From contig WGMX01000014.1 in assembly GCA_016124855.1 (NCBI GenBank), forward strand, positions 221,534 through 285,533: a DNA stretch of 64,000 nucleotides, given 5' to 3'. The notes beneath the pieces are model-generated. The model ran no database searches. It was not told the DNA's origin and saw nothing but the letters and a program-made list of their open reading frames with translations. The translations under genes and the position numbers were made by a program. Positions 22,323 to 28,958 of the stretch are shown here, one piece after another. This stretch comes from Anaerolineaceae bacterium. Its GTDB lineage: Bacteria > Chloroflexota > Anaerolineae > Aggregatilineales > Phototrophicaceae. How positions within the stretch are numbered: the first letter of the stretch is position 1; each line of letters starts with the position of its first letter.

Positions 22323-24902
22323 CTAGATGTCCGGTTCTAGCACTTCCGCAGCGTACACGGCCTGTAATTCAGGGTCAGACCTTACGAGAAGTTCAAGCGC
22401 CTCATCTTCGCTCAGATGTTTACGCAGTCTTTTATACTCGTGTAGAGTCTTTAACCGTTCGTCCGTTCGTGCTGCTTTCACTGCTTTATCTACCTTCTGA
22501 TTGACTGCTTCCCGTACTGCGTCGATTTGCATCCACAGTTCAGTTTTGAGAGTGTCCCAATCAACATCCCGCGCAGGAACGGCAACCTCTTTAGGCACGA
22601 TACCCTGTTTGAGCGCCTCGCTTGTATCCTTCCAACCTACAACGCGACCTTGCACCATTTCCCAACGGAAGTCCAGACCGATAAGAAACGGCACGTACAT
22701 ACGTTGACTGTCACGCATCACCTGTTTCTTGCTGATGACAAAACCGTTCAGGTCTGCAATCTGCCGAATGGCGCTATAGGACGCATCTAGTATGGGTTTA
22801 TCTGCGTATCGTTCAAGGCGGTACTCATGACGAGAAACGGCACGATTGTACATCGCAGCATGTTCAGGTTCATTAATCCACGCCCAAAACTCTTGCGCTC
22901 TCACCTCCCAAACGTCCGCAGACATCCAGAATTCACCCCTACGATTTTGTTCCATCTCGCTTGGTGACAAAACTGCCAAGACGTAACTACCAAGCTGTAC
23001 ACGATCAACACCTTGCATCGCTGCTGCTGCCCGTTCTCTTGACATCTTCATTTCACGCTCGGCAAGCATCCGATCATCGAACCGCTTGTCAACGCCGTAG
23101 ATTACGCCCATGTTCCGAAGTGCTGCCTCGCTATTCTCCGGTTTGTGGTAGTTCTCGACTGCCCAACGCAAGTCTTTGTTGACGATGTTCGCTGAGAACC
23201 GTTTGTACAGTTTCCACTTGAGAACGCCTAACTCAACATCTTCCAACGACATCTTGCGCCATAAGTCAGGACGATCATTGACGTTAGGAGATAATGCAGT
23301 AACCGTTTCCAGTCTCGCTATCAGCGTGTCCATTTCTTCGGGTGTTAGTACCGTTATCGAACTCTCTAGCGGTTCTACTCCCATAATCGGCATGATGGGT
23401 TCTACAATCATTCCATCTCGCTCAAGCATGGTCACAAGCAAGGATAGTGCGTGTTCGTGCTGGTACGCAGTCCAGAGAGTATGTTGCTCAGTATGGTGTG
23501 CAAGGCGTAGTTGGGCAGTATTCGCAACCACACGCATGAAGTCATTCCACAATGCCGCTAATCCCTGTGTCCTGACAATATGCTGCTTCCCCACGTCAGC
23601 ATTTGGATGTATGTTGCTCTCGCCTTGTGTCCAGAGAACACGGTTACGCTTACGCTTGCGGAAACGGTTAAGCATTTGGATGTAGTCAACCGTTCCTAGT
23701 GTGTTCCCTGTGACTAGGAAAGCATCGTCAATCTCAACACTTGTGATGGACACTCCCGTACCCATCTTGGTTGTGTACAAGTAGACATCGAATTCCTTTG
23801 CCGCTTCGTTTGGGTCTACTGTCATTCTCGCTTGTGCTGCTAGTTCGCTTTCATCTAGCCACAGGTCATTTTTGACGTTGCGATGTTTGGACGTTTCAGC
23901 CACTACAACATAGCGTATGGGCGGTTCATCAGTCTTGCTCAATGCCACATGGTCAGAGTTGTATTCACGCAGCTTTTTGAGAACTGTGTGTAATTGCCGC
24001 TTATTGTCGAAAGCGACTGCAACCTTACCCACGCTCTTAATGATCGTAGCGTACACTAAGCCTAGCGCCTCTTTCTCACTGCCCTGTGAGATTTGAACAC
24101 CGTTCTTGAGGTGTTTGGGTGTAATGGTGATGATCTTACCCTTATGACCTCGTAGATCATCTATCCAGCGTTGAACATAATCCGGTTCTGTACCGTCTGG
24201 AACGATAACGTACTCAGCATTTTGGATGGCATGTTCGAGTAGACCAAACCCCTCAACCGGATTTATCGCCATGCTTGCCCACATGCCTACCCCTTGCCCA
24301 TATTCCTCAAGGCTTACAACTCCCAACTTTGCCGCTTTGATCTCGTTAGCGAAATGATGCAAGCTGTTTGGTGTGGTGACAAGAATACCGCTAACGTTGC
24401 CTCGCATCTTCTCCGCTTGCGCTCTCAGTTCGGCCTTATTGTCCGAATAGTGGAATACGTTGGCAAACTCAGTTCGCAACTCCGCAACCATTTGAGCGAT
24501 TAAGGTACGTCTTGGCACAACAAGGATGTGCAAGCGTTTGTTGGTGTATCCCTTCATAAGCGCCTTTGCATAACCGGACTTCCCGCTACCCGTTGGTGCA
24601 ATTAGGTGAACGGTCTTAATCCCCCGGTCAACGTTCCCGGCTTCAATATCAGGCTCATGTAGGGCGATTTCAGCTTGACCAACTAAACCACTCGGCGGCT
24701 CATTTGCTGGCGACCAACCCAACGTCTTGACGATCAACTCAAGATGCTTGACGGTATGGTACGAGTATCCTTGCTGCCATTGGTTTACGAACCCCTCAAC
24801 TTTTGCCAGCTTGTTAGAACCCCTCCAAACTGTAGCCCATATAGGATGTTCGGTTATTAGGTCAATGACCTTATTTGGGCTTGCCTTGATAACGCTGCCC
24901 AT
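22323..24902 (-). CDS. Replication helicase, superfamily 2 / origin-binding type
   Basis: 859 aa. Walker A APTGSGKSGYAKAL near residues 103-116, motif Ia HILVVPRRTLIAQMV, a motif II-like VSLEEYGQG, and motifs V-VI in TKMGTGVSITSVEIDDAFLV and DYIQMLNRFRKRKRNRVLW. Organisation resembles the helicase part of plasmid replication proteins of the CyRepA1 kind and viral origin-binding helicases. The C-terminal third is helical and unassigned. The start overlaps the primase-like gene by 46 bases, so the two are probably a split version of a primase-helicase. The DEAD-box position reads LEEY, which is unusual. Confidence 0.75.
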   Translation of the reverse strand: MGSVIKASPNKVIDLITEHPIWATVWRGSNKLAKVEGFVNQWQQGYSYHTVKHLELIVKTLGWSPANEPPSGLVGQAEIALHEPDIEAGNVDRGIKTVHLIAPTGSGKSGYAKALMKGYTNKRLHILVVPRRTLIAQMVAELRTEFANVFHYSDNKAELRAQAEKMRGNVSGILVTTPNSLHHFANEIKAAKLGVVSLEEYGQGVGMWASMAINPVEGFGLLEHAIQNAEYVIVPDGTEPDYVQRWIDDLRGHKGKIITITPKHLKNGVQISQGSEKEALGLVYATIIKSVGKVAVAFDNKRQLHTVLKKLREYNSDHVALSKTDEPPIRYVVVAETSKHRNVKNDLWLDESELAAQARMTVDPNEAAKEFDVYLYTTKMGTGVSITSVEIDDAFLVTGNTLGTVDYIQMLNRFRKRKRNRVLWTQGESNIHPNADVGKQHIVRTQGLAALWNDFMRVVANTAQLRLAHHTEQHTLWTAYQHEHALSLLVTMLERDGMIVEPIMPIMGVEPLESSITVLTPEEMDTLIARLETVTALSPNVNDRPDLWRKMSLEDVELGVLKWKLYKRFSANIVNKDLRWAVENYHKPENSEAALRNMGVIYGVDKRFDDRMLAEREMKMSRERAAAAMQGVDRVQLGSYVLAVLSPSEMEQNRRGEFWMSADVWEVRAQEFWAWINEPEHAAMYNRAVSRHEYRLERYADKPILDASYSAIRQIADLNGFVISKKQVMRDSQRMYVPFLIGLDFRWEMVQGRVVGWKDTSEALKQGIVPKEVAVPARDVDWDTLKTELWMQIDAVREAVNQKVDKAVKAARTDERLKTLHEYKRLRKHLSEDEALELLVRSDPELQAVYAAEVLEPDI

Positions 24903-25765
24903 ACAACCCGCATGAACTCATTGTGCAACCCCTCTGATGGGATGTTATTGTTCATGTGGTAGTCAAACCAGAACTGCAACATCTTGAGAACGTACACCTC
25001 TTGCCGACTGTCATAATCGACAGTTTCGGCATATTGTTCTCTTGGCAGATTTCTACGTTTGAGTTTCTTGCTCTTGACCTTACTACTCGTATCATCTTCG
25101 GCGCGAGGCAGTTTTGCCAACCAGTCAAGCGAGATAGTGGCGCTGGCATCGTAGTACACCATGTCCTTAGACACGAATTGACCGTGTAAAGGACTAGACT
25201 CAGTGAATACAGTTCCATAAAGCGGTTGTGTCGCTTTCATGGCGTTTGCATCTGCTAATGCTCCCGAAATGTCCATCCCTAGATGCTTGGCAAGCGCAAG
25301 TAAATGAGAGCGCACATCAAGCGCCTCGGTTATTGGTTTGTCCAGTACGAATAACAGGTGCATCTTGGCAAGGCCGTTCTTGCCATAGTTCGAGGATGGA
25401 TAAATAGCTGACACCACATCCCTCAGATTGTAGTGGTCAAGGATGTTCTCAATGTCCGCTTGTACCCCTTGATTGAGACTGACAATCTCATCTACGTCAA
25501 GGAATACGAGTTGCATAGATTTGAAGTATCCATATGATCGTGCGGTTTTACTTGTGGCTATCCCCGCTTGTTTGTCGGTCTGGAAACGTGTCTCATCAAA
25601 TGCCCCCGGTGCAATCATTTTACCCATGTGGGCGTTGTGCATGATGACATCTTTGAGACTGCGGATTACGGGTTCGTACTTGCCGCCATTGGCCTCGCCT
25701 TGCTGATCTTCGTTGGGTTTGCCGACGAATTCCTTGAATGTCAGTTCAATTTGTGCTGTAGTCAT
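24857..25765 (-). CDS. AEP-like primase protein
   Basis: 302 aa, ATG 25765 with GGAG eight bases upstream. The LVFLDVDEIVSL segment supplies the DxD metal motif of archaeo-eukaryotic primases. SNYGKNGLAKMHLLFVLDKP gives the second motif with a conserved His, and ANAMKATQPLYGTVF sits in the place of the third. With the helicase gene downstream it would prime and unwind the element's DNA. The family call is from motif order, not an alignment, and an inactive relative is possible. Confidence 0.65.
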   Translation of the reverse strand: MTTAQIELTFKEFVGKPNEDQQGEANGGKYEPVIRSLKDVIMHNAHMGKMIAPGAFDETRFQTDKQAGIATSKTARSYGYFKSMQLVFLDVDEIVSLNQGVQADIENILDHYNLRDVVSAIYPSSNYGKNGLAKMHLLFVLDKPITEALDVRSHLLALAKHLGMDISGALADANAMKATQPLYGTVFTESSPLHGQFVSKDMVYYDASATISLDWLAKLPRAEDDTSSKVKSKKLKRRNLPREQYAETVDYDSRQEVYVLKMLQFWFDYHMNNNIPSEGLHNEFMRVVWAALSRQAQIRSLT

Positions 25766-25878
25766 CTGTAATGCTCCTGTGAGTATGCGCGTGAAAACAA
25801 CTAGAACCTGACACCTCGTTACGAGATGTAGGCACTAGCTGATTAAGGTAAAAATTTAGTTACTGATTTATTTGGGAA

Positions 25879-26058
25879 CTATCTAGTCTTTGACTTTGCC
25901 GTTTTGTTACGGGTAATCCGTTTAATATCGTTCTCTCTACTCAGTTCCTTAACCCGCGCCATGTCATTAGGAATATGAACACTGCCCCATTGGTTATCTA
26001 ACGGTTCAAGGACTGGGTAAACTTTCTTCGGTGGTGTGAATGTGATGTGATGTTTCAT
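25879..26058 (-). CDS. Small basic protein
   Basis: 59 aa from ATG 26058; a longer TTG-started form to 26103 is possible. It contains KHHITFTPPKKVYPVLEP and ends in a strongly basic tail (ITRNKTAKSKTR), which suggests nucleic-acid binding. No family recognised. No clear ribosome binding site, so the start is doubtful. Confidence 0.4.
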   Translation of the reverse strand: MKHHITFTPPKKVYPVLEPLDNQWGSVHIPNDMARVKELSRENDIKRITRNKTAKSKTR

Positions 26059-26096
26059 TTTGTAATAACTACTTTTCAAATAATGTGAGGTTGGAG

Positions 26097-26486
26097 CTAC
26101 CAACCTCTAGGCTTGCTTGAACTGAACCATACGCCCAGTTCTTTGTTGTAGTGAAGTTCCTCGTTATCACCACTGTAGTTAAGATACGGGTTGGCATACT
26201 TCACTTCAACTAATCCCGTATGACCACCTGCCGGGAAGTCATGTATCTCCAACCATTGACCGGGGGTATTGTGGATTTTGCCCCGCAGTGTACGGTACGG
26301 GTTAGTGTGCCGACTATGCGCGGTGTACTGGTAATGTGTCACCCCCTCACTATCGGTAATGCCTTTATCGCTGGCTTTCGCCAACAACTCCGCAATCTTG
26401 CTGAAAGTCATGTGTCGGTGGTACTGGTGTGTGGTACTGAGTACCACACCACCAATCGCCCTAAAACTCCCTGCGCTGTAGTTCAT
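26097..26486 (-). CDS. Unknown protein, 129 aa
   Basis: Begins in an ATGA overlap with the stop of the upstream gene, so translation is coupled; an internal ATG at MTFSKIAELLAKASDKG is a second candidate start. Rich in His, Tyr and Gly (YQYTAHSRHTNPYRTLRGK, then WLEIHDFPAGGHTGLVEVKY). The pattern looks like a small beta-sheet domain. No family recognised. Confidence 0.55.
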   Translation of the reverse strand: MNYSAGSFRAIGGVVLSTTHQYHRHMTFSKIAELLAKASDKGITDSEGVTHYQYTAHSRHTNPYRTLRGKIHNTPGQWLEIHDFPAGGHTGLVEVKYANPYLNYSGDNEELHYNKELGVWFSSSKPRGW

Positions 26487-27079
26487 TCACCACCACCAAC
26501 ACTACCCACACCAGTTTGTGAAGCATCAGAACCACGCGATTGCATAACGAAGCCGATGCTACCATCAGGCGCTTGTACGGCGTTATATACCGTTGAGGAT
26601 TTACCATACTGAAAGCTAACCGAACGGTTGCCATTTGCGTCTGTAACCCCTTCTCCGTTGATTAACCGTCCAAGCTGGCGACTTAACATCTCACGGGGTA
26701 CGCCAATTGTCGGATTGAAAACCACCTTATCCCAAGCGCTGTCAATGGCGAGTGTTGCGCTGGCTTCGGCCTCAAGATTTGATTGCTGCATCTGTGAGAA
26801 CACATCAGCCTGTTTTTGTTGGAGAGAGCTATTGAACTGCTGCGCTTCCAACTCATTGAAGTTAGCCATGCCGTCCAATTGTTCCCGCAGCGCCTTAGCT
26901 CTCGCCATTTGATCTTGTGCTTGTTTCGCGCTTGATACAGGCGAGTTCTCAAGTTCATTGATTTGCTTCTGAATTGCTGCCATGTCACTACGGCGTTTTT
27001 CACCATACGCGCCTTCACGCTCGATACGATTTTGTAGGAGAAGTGCGTTACCTTTGGCGAACCGATCATTGTTTGTCAT
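26483..27079 (-). CDS. Coiled-coil protein, 198 aa
   Basis: Residues 1-110 are a long charged coiled coil rich in Gln, Ala and Glu (RRSDMAAIQKQINELENS, AKALREQLDGM). The remainder is a mixed domain with NPTIGVPREMLSRQLGRLIN and a Gly/Ser-rich tail. No membrane segment. It forms an operon with the following gene through an ATGA overlap. Structural or scaffold role possible; unknown. Confidence 0.6.
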   Translation of the reverse strand: MTNNDRFAKGNALLLQNRIEREGAYGEKRRSDMAAIQKQINELENSPVSSAKQAQDQMARAKALREQLDGMANFNELEAQQFNSSLQQKQADVFSQMQQSNLEAEASATLAIDSAWDKVVFNPTIGVPREMLSRQLGRLINGEGVTDANGNRSVSFQYGKSSTVYNAVQAPDGSIGFVMQSRGSDASQTGVGSVGGGE

Positions 27080-27100
27080 GTGATTTGTGTCCTCTACTGG

Positions 27101-27358
27101 TTAAGCTAATACGAATTGACGATATTCGATGACTGGGTTGAAGCTAACGATTGAATTGGGGATATGAACTGTATAGATTTGTCCGTTGATATTGATCGTT
27201 TGACCGGGGATTAGAGACTTGAACGCATAAGCGGCTTTATCATCTTCTGCCCAGTCACTACGACTATTCCCCGGTTCGGTTTGACCGTCGAATAAGGCAA
27301 CCAACGCGGCCTTGAATTCGTTGGGGTTGAAGTTTGTTGGTGCGATGTACGTTGTCAT
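27101..27358 (-). CDS. Small unknown protein, 85 aa
   Basis: Starts MTTYIAPTNFNPNEFKAALV and has a beta-rich second half (GQTININGQIYTVHIPN). It lies 21 bases before the coiled-coil gene and just downstream of a near-perfect palindrome at 27401-27425 that could be its operator. No family recognised. Confidence 0.55.
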   Translation of the reverse strand: MTTYIAPTNFNPNEFKAALVALFDGQTEPGNSRSDWAEDDKAAYAFKSLIPGQTININGQIYTVHIPNSIVSFNPVIEYRQFVLA

Positions 27359-27400
27359 TTGAGTTTGTTCTTTCCGCCACTAATCAATGTGGCATTAGTA

Positions 27401-27668
27401 GTGTTCAATATAGTATTTTGAACACCCAGTTACTTAGATTTCTTCCCTCAGAACTGTTCAATATAAGCAGTTACCTTATTTTGAACGTTCGTCAGTGATT
27501 AGCTTGATAGCTGCTTGTGCTGTACCTATGGACACTTTTGCTAATGCTGCTACCTGACGAACTGAGAGTTTCAATTCGGGGTCATTAGTAGTTATCCAAT
27601 CGGCAGTAGATAACAGCTTCTTACTGAGTTTTTCCCTACCAGACTGTTCAATATAAGTATTTTGAACA
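27401..27668. repeat. Three copies of a GTTCAA/TTGAAC palindrome
   Basis: Copy 1, 27401-27425: GTGTTCAATATA, G, TATTTTGAACAC, one mismatch across the dyad. Copy 2, 27456-27486: GTTCAATATA and TTATTTTGAAC arms further apart. Copy 3, 27645-27667: TGTTCAATATA-AG-TATTTTGAACA, inside the coding region of the HTH gene at 27476-27868. A shared upstream tract (TTCCCT...CTGTTCAATATAAG) around copies 2 and 3 points to a local duplication. Likely binding sites of the adjacent HTH protein. Confidence 0.72.
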
Positions 27669-27868
27669 CTTGGTTGAGGGATATTCTGTTGTGGTAATGT
27701 TTGAGTTGGGGATGTTTGAAGGTGTACTAGGATTTGGTTTAGTACAACCGTTTGGGTATTGATCGCTGTGAGTATTGCCAGCGTGTCGAAGTGGTCTAAC
27801 TCTGAATTTTCAATCAGAGTGCTAACTAGATCGTCCGCGCTGAATTGTTGGCGCGAACGTGTGGTCAT
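27476..27868 (-). CDS. HTH protein next to its palindromic sites
   Basis: 130 aa. The C-terminal 45 residues carry a helix-turn-helix (LKLSVRQVAALAKVSIGTAQ then AAIKLITDERSK); the middle is Gln/Pro/Thr-rich linker and the N-terminal 50 residues are helical (LVSTLIENSELDHFDTLAIL). The layout fits a small autoregulator or partition-type centromere-binding protein. One of the three palindromes lies within its own gene and another at its 3' end. Confidence 0.65.
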   Translation of the reverse strand: MTTRSRQQFSADDLVSTLIENSELDHFDTLAILTAINTQTVVLNQILVHLQTSPTQTLPQQNIPQPSVQNTYIEQSGREKLSKKLLSTADWITTNDPELKLSVRQVAALAKVSIGTAQAAIKLITDERSK

Positions 27869-27879
27869 GGTGTTAGCGC

Positions 27880-28062
27880 CTAAATCATGTCGTCAAGTTG
27901 TGACTGACGTTTGAGAGCGAGATATTCGCGCCGCTGCTGTTCGTACAAAGACTTCAAATGAGCGACTTCTTTAGCCGTTCCAGTACCAGACGCAAGTAGT
28001 TTCTTAAGTCGATACTTGGTTTGTGCGGCGCGTGTATTGATAGTCTTTAGTGGGGTAGTCAT
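27880..28062 (-). CDS. Small basic helical protein
   Basis: 60 aa from ATG 28062, preceded by AAGGAGGTG. Mostly one long charged helix (AAQTKYRLKKLLASGTGTAK, then HLKSLYEQQRREYLALKRQ). It is the first gene of the leftward block that continues with the HTH protein 11 bases on. Nucleic-acid binding or antitoxin-like role possible; no family recognised. Confidence 0.55.
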   Translation of the reverse strand: MTTPLKTINTRAAQTKYRLKKLLASGTGTAKEVAHLKSLYEQQRREYLALKRQSQLDDMI

Positions 28063-28205
28063 TTTCACCTCCTTATGTTTTATCACTATATATAATTATC
28101 TCATATTTTTATCATTCTGTCTACAGTTTATAACAGTATTATAACCAACTTATAACCGTCATGTTACATAAAAGCGTGGTATGATGGTTCACCATTTTCC
28201 AATAC

Positions 28206-28234
28206 TTGACACAATCCATGTATTATGGTAAAAT
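28206..28234 (+). promoter_or_regulatory. Near-consensus sigma-70 promoter
   Basis: TTGACA at 28206-28211, a 17-base spacer, then TAAAAT at 28229-28234. Transcription should begin near 28241. It is the best promoter I could read in the window and is not followed by a normal gene, only by the structured transcript below. Confidence 0.75.
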
Positions 28235-28240
28235 AACATA

Positions 28241-28378
28241 TAGTGAGTGCGTGATGCGATGAGTGCTTGGGTAACTCCTGCCCCGGCGCTCGAATAATTG
28301 AATAAACCTGTTAGCTCTTTAAGACCGACTAACAGTTTATTATGGACTTCCAGTTTCTTCGGCTGGAAGTCTTTTTTA
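28241..28378 (+). ncRNA. Candidate small structured RNA of the element
   Basis: About 135 bases from the promoter to a strong terminator. Three hairpins can be drawn: GAGTGC with GCGCTC plus inner GGG/CCC (28260-28292), CTGTTAG with CTAACAG (28308-28334), and GACTTCCAG with CTGGAAGTC followed by six T (28345-28377). No long reading frame; a 12-codon frame (MSAWVTPAPALE) starts at about 28260, so a leader peptide cannot be excluded. It lies 200 bases inside the right end of the element. Candidates are a copy-number or excision-control RNA, or a repressor of a host target. Confidence 0.6.
28345..28377 (+). terminator. Rho-independent terminator
   Basis: 9-bp perfect stem GACTTCCAG / CTGGAAGTC, 9-base loop, then TTTTTT. 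It ends the candidate small RNA. Confidence 0.88.
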
Positions 28379-28466
28379 TTTACCTAGTCACAGTGACCGA
28401 CATTCAGGTACTACGATCAGTAACATTATCAGCAATCAGAGGATTAGGACGAAATAGTTGAGGAAT

Positions 28467-28491
28467 AAAAAACCCGGCTATTAACCGGGTT
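28467..28491 (-). terminator. Rho-independent terminator (leftward)
   Basis: Stem AACCCGG / CCGGGTT with 7-base loop. On the - strand it is followed by a run of T (AAAAAA on the + strand at 28467-28472). It would stop leftward transcription that enters the element from the CHAT gene at 28959 or from the right flank. Confidence 0.75.
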
Positions 28492-28573
28492 CGTAAGTCA
28501 TCTCTTATAAGCTGAAACTGCTTTTGTAGTATTTCACTAGATGATTTCTGACTGCATAACTGAGTGTCAATAT

Positions 28574-28592
28574 CACGGGTTCGAGTCCCGTT
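28574..28592 (+). repeat. Right attachment repeat (attR core)
   Basis: Exact 19-bp copy of the tRNA-Glu T-arm at 9801-9819. Unlike a normal displaced tRNA 3' end, it is not followed by the acceptor-stem sequence TGGGACT but by CGAACAATTATG, which belongs to a repeat family found upstream of two small HTH genes at 46.8 and 57.4 kb. Confidence 0.82.
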
Positions 28593-28629
28593 CGAACAAT
28601 TATGTTGTACTGTATTTGAAAGTACAGTA
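28593..28629. repeat. Flanking repeat with palindrome TACTGTA-N8-TACAGTA
   Basis: About 35 bp similar to the 5' flanks of the HTH genes at 46831-46862 and 57422-57455. This copy has a complete palindrome (28608-28629, arms TACTGTA and TACAGTA); in the copy at 57.4 kb the second arm is partly changed and in the copy at 46.8 kb it is lost. Probably an operator of the HTH gene family whose coding part is missing here. The rest of the gap up to 28958 shows nothing recognisable. Confidence 0.65.
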
Positions 28630-28958
28630 AATACATCTCATTCTTCTAAAGACTATAGAGTATATCTCGTTAGTTTACGACGTAGAGCTTCAAATATTTT
28701 GAACTCATACAGCGGTTCATCATCGCTCCACATTATCGGGGCAATTTCACTTTAACAATTATTCGTGCTATTCCGGAGTAAAGTCTCTCTTCCTCAAACC
28801 TCTTTTCTGTCCGAAATCTTTTGACGACTTACAATTGGGTCACATAATTCAATTCTATGCAAAATTATCCTCTATCTTGATTGTACTAATTCTCAGCGTC
28901 CCACTCGGATGATATTTGCAAACGAACATCTATAACCAACTGGCTATTTGGCTAGAGT

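Larger units (their letters stand above)
9801..28592. mobile_element. Integrative element in tRNA-Glu, about 18.8 kb
   Basis: The element is bounded by an exact 19-bp direct repeat, CACGGGTTCGAGTCCCGTT, at 9801-9819 (inside tRNA-Glu) and 28574-28592. It contains a large serine recombinase at the tRNA end, a repressor switch, replication-initiation-like genes, a primase and a helicase, surface/tail-like proteins and many small unknown genes. I find no terminase, portal, capsid, relaxase or type IV secretion gene, so it is neither a recognisable complete prophage nor a classic ICE. It may be a satellite-like or plasmid-like integrated replicon. Genes run in several opposed blocks. Confidence 0.85.

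Noticed and set aside
9801..28592. Complete prophage
   Set aside because: There is an integrase and a repressor switch, but no terminase, portal, capsid, tape-measure or lysin gene could be recognised.
28608..28629. LexA box
   Set aside because: CTGT and ACAG are 10 bases apart, not 8, and no LexA gene or SOS gene is adjacent; treated as an operator of unknown regulator.
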